From the NCBI GenBank assembly GCA_040255215.1, contig JBDZUM010000170.1:1-5553 (forward strand): a DNA stretch of 5,553 nt, in the 5' to 3' direction. The position numbers and the translations under genes are program-made. Positions 1-5,304 of the stretch are shown in pieces; position 1 is the first letter of the stretch; each line of letters begins with the position of its first letter. Source of the DNA: JAQSWP01 sp040255215 (GTDB lineage: Bacteria > Pseudomonadota > Alphaproteobacteria > Reyranellales > JAQSWP01). The notes beneath the pieces were generated by a model, which saw only the letters and a program-made list of their open reading frames with translations, was not told the origin of the DNA and did no database searches.

Positions 1-266
1 AGGCGCTGGCGCGCAAGTTCGCCACCGGCACCTCGGCCATCACCATGGCGCTCAACCGCCAGCTCATGTGGAAGATGGCCGGCGCGCAGGACGCCGCCGA
101 CGCGCTGGCGCTCGACATGGAGTGCATCAAGTACATGGCGGCTTCCGCCGACGTCGCCGAAGGCATCGCCGCCTTCCGCGAAAAACGCCCGGCGAACTTC
201 CCCATGAAAGCCAGCACCGACCTGCCGCCGCTCTATCCCTGGTGGGACAAGAAGAGCGCGTCTTGA
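1..266 (+). CDS. Crotonase/enoyl-CoA hydratase family protein, C-terminal part (5' end outside window)
   Basis: The frame is open from the window edge (first whole codon at 3) to TGA at 264-266, giving 87 residues of a C-terminus. The segment reads as the helical tail of a crotonase: an alanine-rich helical stretch, then SADVAEGIAAFREKRPANFP, the usual 'x-EG-x-x-A-F-x-E-KR-x-P-x-F' end of enoyl-CoA hydratases. A further tail ending in LPPLYPWWDKK resembles the extended C-terminus of the roughly 290-residue hydratases often found in acyl-CoA and steroid catabolic clusters. Members hydrate a 2-enoyl-CoA to a 3-hydroxyacyl-CoA in the cytoplasm. The oxyanion-hole and catalytic glutamates lie upstream of the window, so hydratase versus isomerase or hydrolase activity cannot be decided here. 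The in-frame ATG at 45 is internal and not a real start. The downstream repeat block separates this gene from the convergent DsrE gene. Confidence 0.85.
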   Translation, partial: ALARKFATGTSAITMALNRQLMWKMAGAQDAADALALDMECIKYMAASADVAEGIAAFREKRPANFPMKASTDLPPLYPWWDKKSAS

Positions 267-327
267 GCGCTGCGTCTTATGAAAGGGCGCTCTTTCAACC
301 GGCCCCTCTCCCGCTCCTTCACCCCCT

Positions 328-470
328 GTCATCCCGGCCAAGCCGCGCAGCGGCGCAGAGCCGGGACCCATAACGACGGGACAAAGAGTGGCGGACGGCT
401 CCGCGAAGCCGGCTTCGGGCGGATATGTCGCTATGGGTCCCGGGTCTGCGCTGCGCTCGCCCGGGATGAC
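328..470. repeat. Palindromic element A, copy 1 (imperfect long inverted repeat)
   Basis: The left arm is 328-372 and the right arm 432-470. The outer ten bases pair perfectly (GTCATCCCGG at 328-337 with CCGGGATGAC at 461-470). The inner twelve also pair perfectly (CCGGGACCCATA at 361-372 with TATGGGTCCCGG at 432-443). Between these stems the left arm carries about six extra bases, leaving an internal bulge around a shared GCGCAGA. The loop is 373-431. An RNA from either strand could fold into a long hairpin, but there is no T-tract after it, so a classical intrinsic terminator is not shown. Confidence 0.85.
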
Positions 471-483
471 GGGCCCTTGTGCT

Positions 484-573
484 CCGTCATGCTGAGCGCA
501 GCGAAGCATCTTCTGTCGACCGGCAAGATCGTTGTTGGAGAGAGAAGACCCTTCGCTCCGCTCAGGGTGACGG
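484..573. repeat. Palindromic element B (imperfect inverted repeat)
   Basis: The arms are 484-509 and 548-573. The right arm, reverse-complemented, matches the left arm at 21 of 26 positions. Matching blocks are CCGTCA, CTGAGCG and AGCGAAG, separated by short mismatches. The loop is 510-547. This is the widespread intergenic palindrome that gives a spurious 'MLSAAKHL' peptide when translated. Its sequence is unrelated to element A. It sits between the two A copies. Confidence 0.8.
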
Positions 574-623
574 AAACGAGAAAGCTTTCGGTCAACTGGC
601 GCCTCTCCCGGTCGTCCACCCCT

Positions 624-766
624 GTCATCCCGGCCAAGCCGCGCAGCGGCGCAGAGCCGGGACCCATAAAAGCGGCACTGACAGTGAAGGACGGCTACGC
701 GCGAACCGTGCTGGCGGATTCGTCGCTATGGGTCCCGGGTCTGCGCTGCGCTCCGCCCGGGATGAC
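624..766. repeat. Palindromic element A, copy 2
   Basis: The arms are 624-668 and 727-766, and the same ten-base outer stem (624-633 with 757-766) and twelve-base inner stem (657-668 with 727-738) are intact. The left arm is identical to that of copy 1. The right arm differs by one extra C near 753-754, which falls in the unpaired bulge. The loop 669-726 has clearly diverged from copy 1, although GGACGGCT, GGCGGAT and GTCGC are still recognisable in both. Confidence 0.85.
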
Positions 767-778
767 GGGCCCTTGTAT

Positions 779-809
779 TCCATCATCCCGAGCGCCGCGA
801 AGCTTCTCC
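779..809. repeat. Decayed left half of element B
   Basis: The bases from 779 align to the left arm of element B (from about 483). They keep the central GAGCG and GCGAAGC blocks, with scattered substitutions, and match at roughly three quarters of positions. No matching right arm follows before the DsrE gene stop at 832-834. It holds the same position after A copy 2 as full B does after A copy 1, so it is best read as the remnant of a duplicated A-B unit. Confidence 0.6.
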
Positions 810-831
810 CTCGATCGCACGGGCCGAACCG

Positions 832-1200
832 CTAGAACGACAGCGTCGCCGCTCCCGCCTTGATCTCCGCGTGCATGGCGCTGGCGCCGACGATGGTGAC
901 GCCGTCGAGCAGATCCGACTGTTCGTAGCCGCGCGATTTCACGCAGGGCGGGCAGGCCCAGATGGTGCCGCCGCGCTTCTGGAAATCCTCGATCAGCATC
1001 GCCAGTGGATCGAGCGGCATGACCTGGGTCATGCGCTGGCCGCCCTTGCGCACCAGATCGATCGCCGCGCTGGTGAGGAACACCGACACTTTCAGCCCGG
1101 CCGTCACCCCGCCATTGGCGATGGTGAAGGCGACCGAGGACAGCTCGGAGTCTATGCCTTTGGTCATGAGAATGACCAGTTTATCGGTACCAGTCTGCAT
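832..1200 (-). CDS. DsrE-family small sulfur-relay-like protein with CPPC motif
   Basis: This is a 122-residue soluble protein with no signal peptide. It follows the DsrE/DsrF-like fold pattern: a beta strand near the start (KLVILMTKG, residues 7-15), a helix with ASxVAFxxANG-type spacing (about 20-31), a second strand VSVFLTSAAIDLV (38-50), a linker ending in MPLDPLAMLIEDFQKRGG, then WACPPCVKSRGY (81-92) and a final strand VTIVGASA (101-108). Cys83 and Cys86 form a CxxC at the place where DsrE relatives carry the sulfur-accepting cysteine. Family members bind or relay sulfur or act in thiol chemistry, but for most stand-alone members the role is unknown. The start ATG at 1200-1198 is supported by GGGAG on the coding strand. 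The gene is divergent from the AraC-type gene and convergent with the crotonase gene. No other sulfur genes are in view, so the partner is unknown. Confidence 0.85.
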   Translation of the reverse strand: MQTGTDKLVILMTKGIDSELSSVAFTIANGGVTAGLKVSVFLTSAAIDLVRKGGQRMTQVMPLDPLAMLIEDFQKRGGTIWACPPCVKSRGYEQSDLLDGVTIVGASAMHAEIKAGAATLSF

Positions 1201-1209
1201 TGTACTGTT

Positions 1210-1214
1210 CTCCC
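1210..1214 (-). promoter_or_regulatory. Ribosome binding site of the DsrE gene
   Basis: On the minus strand GGGAG is read nine bases before the ATG at 1200-1198. This supports the full 122-residue start over internal candidates. Confidence 0.6.
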
Positions 1215-1243
1215 ATAGGTGGTTGCGTTAGCGGCGCCGTTTT

Positions 1244-1248
1244 AGGGA
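1244..1248 (+). promoter_or_regulatory. Ribosome binding site that decides a TTG start
   Basis: AGGGA lies six bases before TTG at 1255-1257. No ATG or GTG in this frame between 1200 and 1330 has a comparable purine-rich site. This makes TTG 1255 the best start, with TTG 1267 as a weaker alternative. Confidence 0.5.
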
Positions 1249-1254
1249 AACGCA

Positions 1255-2283
1255 TTGGCGAAGTCTTTGGCTGCGGTTCCGAAACACTTGGCCGTAAATC
1301 CAGCGGACGGGCGCGGCGCGGGCCCGGCCGACGACGTGCTGTCGCAGGTGCTGCGCACCGTGCGCCTGTCCGGCTCGCTGCAGTTCTGCTTCATGCCGAG
1401 CGGCGCCTGGCATACCGACGCCGCGCCGGCCATGGGCGCGCTATCGTCGAGCCCGTCCAGCGCCATCCCCTTCCACATCGTCGTCGAGGGCGGCTGCTGG
1501 CTGAAGATGGACGGCATCGACATGCCGCTTTCGGCGGGGCATGTCGTCGCCTTTCCGTTCGGCACCGGCCACCAGCTCGGGTCGGGCAGCGGCGGCATGC
1601 TGGTGACGCCGACGCGCGATCTGCCGCCGCGACCCTGGCGCGACATTCCCGTCATGCAGTACGGCGACGGACCGGCGGGCGCCCGCCTGCTGTGCGGCTT
1701 CCTGCAATGCGATGCGCTCAACTTCGCGCCGCTGCGCAATGCGCTGCCCGCCATCATGCATGCCTGCGCCGATGGCGAGGAGGGATTGTGGCTGCGCGCG
1801 ACCATTGCGCAGATGACAGGCGAAGTCGACCGGCCACGCAGCGGCGGCGTCTCGGTGCTCGAGCGGCTGACCGAGCTGGTGTTCATCGAACTGCTGCGCC
1901 AGGAGATCCTGCGCCTGCGCCCCGACTCGGTCGGCTGGCTGGCGGCGCTGGCCGATCCCGGCCTCGGTCGCTGCCTGTCGCTGATGCACGCCGAACCTTA
2001 TCGCGACTGGTCGGTCGTCGAACTCGCCGCCGCCAGCGGTCTGTCGCGCAGCACCCTGATGGAGCGCTTCGAGGCGATCATGCACACCTCGCCGGTGCGC
2101 TACCTGCGTTCGTGGCGGCTGTGCCTGGCCAGCATCGCGTTGGGCTCCACCGACCGGCCGATCGCCGTCATCGCCCACGAATCGGGCTACGGCACGGAAG
2201 CCGCCTTCTCGCGCGCCTTCGCCCGCGCCTACGGCGCGCCGCCGGCGGCCTGGCGTTCCGCCGTCAGGAATGGCGGCAGCTGA
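1255..2283 (+). CDS. AraC-family transcriptional regulator with N-terminal cupin-like ligand domain
   Basis: This is a 342-residue cytoplasmic DNA-binding regulator. Residues about 28-200 look like the cupin_6/AraC-binding half: DVLSQVLRTVRLSGSLQF at the front, FHIVVEGGCWL (73-83) and GHVVAFPFGTGHQL (95-108) as cupin strands. The C-terminal hundred residues form the two-helix-turn-helix AraC domain. The first helix-turn-helix is at 252-272 (WSVVELAAASGLSRSTLMERF). The second is in the family signature at 302-334, with IAHESGYGTEAAFSRAF followed by GAPPAAWR. Length is normal for this subgroup. The TTG start is chosen from its ribosome binding site. The N-terminal 25 or so residues precede the usual family start, so a slightly shorter protein is possible. 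The gene lies 113 bases upstream of the acyl-CoA dehydrogenase gene in the same direction, and is a likely regulator of the acyl-CoA genes. The ligand is unknown; that it controls its neighbours is inference. Confidence 0.9.
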   Translation: MAKSLAAVPKHLAVNPADGRGAGPADDVLSQVLRTVRLSGSLQFCFMPSGAWHTDAAPAMGALSSSPSSAIPFHIVVEGGCWLKMDGIDMPLSAGHVVAFPFGTGHQLGSGSGGMLVTPTRDLPPRPWRDIPVMQYGDGPAGARLLCGFLQCDALNFAPLRNALPAIMHACADGEEGLWLRATIAQMTGEVDRPRSGGVSVLERLTELVFIELLRQEILRLRPDSVGWLAALADPGLGRCLSLMHAEPYRDWSVVELAAASGLSRSTLMERFEAIMHTSPVRYLRSWRLCLASIALGSTDRPIAVIAHESGYGTEAAFSRAFARAYGAPPAAWRSAVRNGGS

Positions 2284-2396
2284 CCTGCGATCCGCACTGC
2301 GATGCGAGCCGTCTTGCGTCAGGCGGGCAAATCGCGACCATGTCTGGAAAGCGGCGCGCCGGCCCCACGCTCGGCGCCGACCCATCGGGAGGAACC
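2284..2396 (+). promoter_or_regulatory. Leader between regulator and acyl-CoA dehydrogenase, with strong ribosome binding site
   Basis: This is a 113-base gap. GGGAGGAA at 2387-2394 sits just before the ATG at 2397 and is a strong ribosome binding site. CTGCGAT occurs twice with twelve-base spacing (2285-2291 and 2297-2303). Two ten-base palindromes occur at 2352-2361 and 2371-2380. In such G+C-rich DNA these may be chance, and no convincing promoter boxes were seen. The gap is long enough to hold a promoter for the downstream genes. Confidence 0.4.
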
Positions 2397-3605
2397 ATGC
2401 AGCTCGCGCTATCGAAGGAAGACCAGGAGTTTCGCGACGAGGTTCGCGCCTTTCTCGACCAGAAGCTGACGCCGGATCTGCGCGAAGCGGGCAAGCGCAC
2501 CGGCGGGGTGTTCTCCGAGTTCGAGGCCGGCCATCGCTGGCATCGCATCCTGGCGGAGAAAGGCTGGATCGCGCCCAACTGGCCGAAGGAATACGGCGGC
2601 ACCGGCTGGACCGGCATCCAGCGCTACATCTTCGCCGAGGAGGCGGTGCGAGCCAGCGCGCCGCGCATCTTCTTCATGGGCATCCGCATGGTCGGGCCGG
2701 TGCTGATGCGTTTCGGTACGCCGGAGCAGAAGAAGAAGTACCTGCCGCGCATCCTCTCGGGCGACGACGTGTGGTGCCAGGGCTATTCCGAGCCCGGCTC
2801 CGGCTCCGATCTCGCCTCGCTCAAGACCCGCGCCGAGCGCGACGGCGAGGACTACGTCATCAACGGCACCAAGATCTGGACCACTTTCGCCCAGCACGCC
2901 AACCGCATGTTCTGCCTGGTCCGCACCTCGACCGAGGGCAAACCGCAGGACGGCATCTCCTTCGTGCTGATCGACGACATGAAGACGCAGGGACTGAGCG
3001 TCAAGCCGATCATCACTCTGGCCGGCGACCACGAAGTCAATCAGGTGTTCTTCGACAACGTGCGCACGCCGATCGCCAACCGGGTCGGCGAGGAAAATCA
3101 GGGCTGGACCGTCGCCAAGTACCTGCTCGAGTTCGAGCGCGGCGGCGATCCCTACTCCGCCGGGCTGCACACCGCCATCGCCTCGCTGCGCGCCATCGCC
3201 AAAGCCGAAGCCGCCAGCGCCGGCGGCACCTTGGCCGACGACCCCGCCTTCCGCCAGCGCATCGCGGAGATCGAGATGGACGTCACGGCGCTGGAATACA
3301 CCGAGAAGCGCATCATGTCGGCGTTGAGCAACGGGCAGAATCCCGGCGCCATGTCGTCGATGATGAAGGTGCGCGGCTCGGAGACGCTGCAGAAACTGAC
3401 CGAGGCCGCCGTCGAGGCGATCGGCTACTACGCCCAGCCCTTCGAGCCCGAGGCGCGCGTGCCGGGCAGCAATGTCGAGCCGATAGCCCCCGCCCATGCG
3501 GTCACCGCCGTGCCGCAGTATTTCAACCACCGCGCCGCGTCGATCTACGCCGGATCGAACGAAGTCCAGCGCAACATCATGGCCAAGCTGGTGCTGGGGC
3601 TCTGA
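2397..3605 (+). CDS. Acyl-CoA dehydrogenase, PimC/FadE-like
   Basis: This 402-residue flavoenzyme oxidises an acyl-CoA to the 2-enoyl-CoA and passes electrons to ETF. Domains are in the standard order. The N-terminal helical domain is about 1-122, including NWPKEYGGTGW at 61-71. The middle beta domain carries the FAD/substrate signature CQGYSEPGSGSDLASLKTRA (127-146) and INGTKIWTTFAQHA (155-168). The C-terminal helical domain ends in IYAGSNEVQRNIMAKLVLGL (383-402). The wording of the middle domain is close to pimeloyl-CoA dehydrogenase large subunit (PimC). At the C-terminal site where many family members have the catalytic glutamate (YEGT), this protein has Ala385. Glu247 in FERGG aligns by eye with the alternative base of isovaleryl- and long-chain-type enzymes. 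PimC-like enzymes often work with a second subunit, and none is in the window. The start is fixed by a strong ribosome binding site. The gene is followed by an SDR after two bases, so the pair is surely co-transcribed. Substrate is unknown. Confidence 0.93.
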   Translation: MQLALSKEDQEFRDEVRAFLDQKLTPDLREAGKRTGGVFSEFEAGHRWHRILAEKGWIAPNWPKEYGGTGWTGIQRYIFAEEAVRASAPRIFFMGIRMVGPVLMRFGTPEQKKKYLPRILSGDDVWCQGYSEPGSGSDLASLKTRAERDGEDYVINGTKIWTTFAQHANRMFCLVRTSTEGKPQDGISFVLIDDMKTQGLSVKPIITLAGDHEVNQVFFDNVRTPIANRVGEENQGWTVAKYLLEFERGGDPYSAGLHTAIASLRAIAKAEAASAGGTLADDPAFRQRIAEIEMDVTALEYTEKRIMSALSNGQNPGAMSSMMKVRGSETLQKLTEAAVEAIGYYAQPFEPEARVPGSNVEPIAPAHAVTAVPQYFNHRAASIYAGSNEVQRNIMAKLVLGL

Positions 3606-3607
3606 CG

Positions 3608-4384
3608 ATGACGATCAACCCGATGAAGCTCGATGGCAATGTCGTGATGGTGACCGGCGCCGGCCAGGGCATCGGCGCCGGCGTCGCCGAACTCGCCGCA
3701 TCGCTCGGCGCGAAAATCGTCGCCATCGACGTCAAGCCCGATGGTGTGGAGGCGCTGGCCGGAAAGCTCGGCAAGGATCGCGCCATGGCCTGCGTCGGCT
3801 CGGTGGCCGATCCCGGCTTCGTGCAGCAGACCGTGGCCGATGCCGTTAAGCGCTTCGGCGCCGTCCACGGCCTGGTCAACAATGCCGGCATCGTGCGCGC
3901 GGCGATGATCGACAAGATGTCGGCCGCCACTTGGCAGCAGGTCATCGACGTCAACCTGTCGGGCGTCTTCTACTGCCTGCAGGCGGTCGGCCGCCACATG
4001 ATCGAACGCCGCCAGTCGGGCGACAAGGCGCCGGCGCGCATCGTCAACATCTCCTCCGACGCCGGCCGCCGCGGCACGGTCGGCCAGATCAACTACGGCG
4101 CCGCCAAGTCCGGCGTCATGGGCCTGACCATGAGTGCGGCGCGCGAATGGGCGGCGCACGACATCACCGTCAACACGATCTGCTTCGGCGTCGTCGAGAC
4201 GCCGATGACCGAAACCATCCGCGGCGAAAAATTCCGCGACCGCTACATGGCGCAGATTCCGATGGGCCGCTTCTCGACCCCGGAGGAGGTGTCGCAGCCG
4301 GTCTGCTTCTTGCTGTCGGACGCCGCCTCCTACATCACCGGCCAGCATTTGTCGGTGAATGGCGGCTACACGATCGGCGTCTGA
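3608..4384 (+). CDS. Classical SDR oxidoreductase, probable 3-hydroxyacyl-CoA dehydrogenase/FabG-like
   Basis: This is a 258-residue soluble Rossmann-fold enzyme. The cofactor motif TGAGQGIG is at 16-23, Asp41 at the end of the second strand (VAIDVK) points to NAD(H) rather than NADP(H), and NNAG is at 91-94. The catalytic tetrad is Asn116, Ser150, Tyr163 and Lys167 (YGAAK). A short charged insertion (ERRQSGDKAPAR, 133-144) lengthens the loop before the catalytic serine compared with E. coli FabG. The C-terminus TGQHLSVNGGYTIGV is typical. The start ATG lies two bases after the dehydrogenase stop with only a weak purine run before it, so translation is probably coupled. An alternative ATG at 3623 would remove five residues. 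Beside an acyl-CoA dehydrogenase and near a crotonase, oxidation of a 3-hydroxyacyl-CoA to the 3-ketoacyl-CoA is the simplest role. Substrate identity is inferred from context only. Confidence 0.88.
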   Translation: MTINPMKLDGNVVMVTGAGQGIGAGVAELAASLGAKIVAIDVKPDGVEALAGKLGKDRAMACVGSVADPGFVQQTVADAVKRFGAVHGLVNNAGIVRAAMIDKMSAATWQQVIDVNLSGVFYCLQAVGRHMIERRQSGDKAPARIVNISSDAGRRGTVGQINYGAAKSGVMGLTMSAAREWAAHDITVNTICFGVVETPMTETIRGEKFRDRYMAQIPMGRFSTPEEVSQPVCFLLSDAASYITGQHLSVNGGYTIGV

Positions 4385-4509
4385 AGCGGGGTATGACGAG
4401 GCATCGGCAAAGCCTCGCCAAGGGGTCGCCGAGGGGTCGGCAAGGCCCGGCAAAGGGTCGAGCAGACCCCGTGCAGCGATAACTAAAATCTATCCGGAGG
4501 GAGCGCGAC
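4385..4509 (+). promoter_or_regulatory. Repeat-bearing leader between the two SDR genes
   Basis: This 125-base gap holds three copies of G(G)GGTCG (4422-4428, 4433-4439, 4455-4460) interleaved with three GGCAARG motifs (4406-4412, 4439-4445, 4449-4455). A single downstream GACCCC at 4465-4470 can pair with any of the GGGTC copies. The nearest choice gives a five-base stem with a five-base loop. A separate six-base stem with a nine-base loop can form at 4397-4417. An unusually A+T-rich stretch (4476-4493, containing TAAAAT) follows, directly before the ribosome binding site. This could be a 5' control region or merely a G+C-rich spacer with a simple-repeat history. No T-tract terminator or clear -35 box was found. 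Confidence 0.4.
4496..4500 (+). promoter_or_regulatory. Strong ribosome binding site of the second SDR
   Basis: GGAGG, extended as GGAGGGAG to 4503, precedes ATG 4510 with nine bases between the core and the start. It is the closest to consensus in the window and suggests the second SDR is translated independently of the gene before it. Confidence 0.75.
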
Positions 4510-5304
4510 ATGGGTCAGGTCAATGGCAAGGTGGCGATCGTCACCGGCGGCGCCTCGGGCATCGGCGCCGCCTGCGCCCGGGTGCTGGCGCGCGAGGGCG
4601 CCAAGGTCTTGATAACGGACATAGATTCCGCCCAGGGCGAAGCCCTCGCCGCGGATATCGGCAAAGTCGGCGGCACGGCCGCCTTCGCCAAGCATGACGT
4701 CGTTTCCGAGGACCAGTGGAAAGCCGTTGTTTCCCAAGCAGTTAGCCAGTGGAGCCGACTCGACGTACTGGTCAACAATGCCGGCGTCGGCCTGGCCGGC
4801 TCGATCCTCGACTTCTCCCTCGACGACTGGCGCCGGCAGATGGCGATCAACGTCGACGGGGTTTTTCTCGGGACGAAACAAGCGGTTAGGGCGATGAAGG
4901 AAACCGGCGGCGGATCGATCGTCATGATGTCCTCGGTGGCCGGTTTCGTCGGCTCGCCGCGTCTGGCCGGCTATTGCGCAACGAAAGGCGCGGTCCGCCT
5001 GTTCACCAAGGCGGTAGCTCTGGAATGCGCCCAAAACGATTGGAATATCAGGGTAAATTCGGTTCACCCCGGCATCATCGACACGCCGATCTGGACCAAG
5101 ATCCCGATGGGCGGGCAGCAGTTCAACCAGCCCGCCGGCGCCAATGCCATCGACCCTGCCGCGCTGGCCGCCATTGGCGCGCCGCTGAAGCGCCCCGGCA
5201 AGCCGGAAGACATTGCAAACGCTGTCCTTTTTCTCGCTTCCGATGCTTCGAGCTACATGACCGGCGCGGAGCTGGTGATCGACGGGGGCATCATCGCCCG
5301 CTGA
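4510..5304 (+). CDS. Classical SDR oxidoreductase, hydroxysteroid/cyclic-alcohol dehydrogenase-like
   Basis: This is a 264-residue soluble NAD-type SDR. TGGASGIG is at 12-19, Asp37 (ITDID) indicates NAD(H) preference, and NNAG is at 89-92. The catalytic residues are Asn114, Ser142, Tyr155 and Lys159 (YCATK). HPGIIDTPIW at 186-195 is the substrate-loop start seen in 3-alpha/20-beta-hydroxysteroid and cyclohexanol/cyclopentanol dehydrogenase relatives. The loop that follows (196-225) is glycine-, alanine- and glutamine-rich and probably sets specificity. The C-terminus is TGAELVIDGG. Likely reaction: reversible oxidation of a secondary alcohol to a ketone. A FabG-like role on 3-hydroxyacyl-CoA cannot be excluded. 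The start is fixed by a strong ribosome binding site. Codon use is looser than in its neighbours in parts (GTT, CAA, GCA and AGC codons around 4720-4760, GTT and AGG around 4880). It shares the direction of the first SDR but is separated by a repeat-bearing leader. Confidence 0.88.
   Translation: MGQVNGKVAIVTGGASGIGAACARVLAREGAKVLITDIDSAQGEALAADIGKVGGTAAFAKHDVVSEDQWKAVVSQAVSQWSRLDVLVNNAGVGLAGSILDFSLDDWRRQMAINVDGVFLGTKQAVRAMKETGGGSIVMMSSVAGFVGSPRLAGYCATKGAVRLFTKAVALECAQNDWNIRVNSVHPGIIDTPIWTKIPMGGQQFNQPAGANAIDPAALAAIGAPLKRPGKPEDIANAVLFLASDASSYMTGAELVIDGGIIAR

Larger units (their letters stand above)
292..830. repeat. Gene-free block: composite tandem repeat A-B-A-B', period about 296 bases
   Basis: The 565 bases between the two convergent stop codons contain no credible gene. 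The block consists of two copies of a composite unit, about 292-583 and 585-809. Each copy opens with a related spacer (CTCTCCCG at 305 and 604), continues with palindromic element A, and is followed by element B. B is complete in copy one and reduced to a decayed left half in copy two. The two A elements share a perfect 51-base segment (323-373 and 619-669) and a nearly perfect right segment (427-480 and 722-776, differing by one inserted C). Open frames across the block translate to arginine-, proline- and serine-rich text typical of mis-called intergenic repeats. Repeats of this style are common between genes of G+C-rich alphaproteobacteria. Their position at the meeting point of convergent genes fits a role in transcript ends, but that is inference. 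Confidence 0.85.
1201..1254. promoter_or_regulatory. Short divergent intergenic region (presumed promoter area)
   Basis: Only 54 bases separate the DsrE start from the AraC-type start, so promoters for both genes must overlap here or extend into the coding regions. I could not identify a convincing -35/-10 pair on either strand. The stretch contains a GGCGCC core near 1232. A shared control region is inferred from the geometry alone. Confidence 0.35.

Noticed and set aside
323..669. Possible CRISPR-like repeats from the identical 51-base segments
   Set aside because: There are only two copies, 296 bases apart, each part of a larger inverted repeat. Unit size and spacing do not fit a CRISPR array, and no cas gene is present.
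279..863. Long plus-strand open frame and overlapping frames across the intergenic block
   Set aside because: They run through two copies of palindromic repeats, give low-complexity arginine- and proline-rich text with internal duplication, and lack ribosome binding sites. One overlaps the real DsrE gene end.
2352..2380. Two ten-base palindromes as operator sites
   Set aside because: Both are made almost only of G and C, which arise easily by chance in this composition, and neither matches a known regulator site I can name.
1441..2385. Long minus-strand open frame opposite the AraC-type gene
   Set aside because: It is compositionally biased and lacks any family pattern or start signal. The plus-strand AraC protein has full domain evidence.
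1200..2396. In-frame upstream extension of the acyl-CoA dehydrogenase through the AraC-type gene
   Set aside because: The frame is open only because the DNA is G+C-rich. The extension is arginine- and alanine-rich, has no domain, and the ribosome binding site at 2387-2394 marks the true start.
4393..4482. 29-codon open frame in the gap between the SDR genes
   Set aside because: It is a basic, repeat-derived peptide with no properly spaced ribosome binding site, and it follows from the short repeats in the leader.
4484..4489. TAAAAT as a -10 promoter box for the second SDR
   Set aside because: No acceptable -35 hexamer lies 16-18 bases upstream, so it is noted only as part of the A+T-rich stretch.
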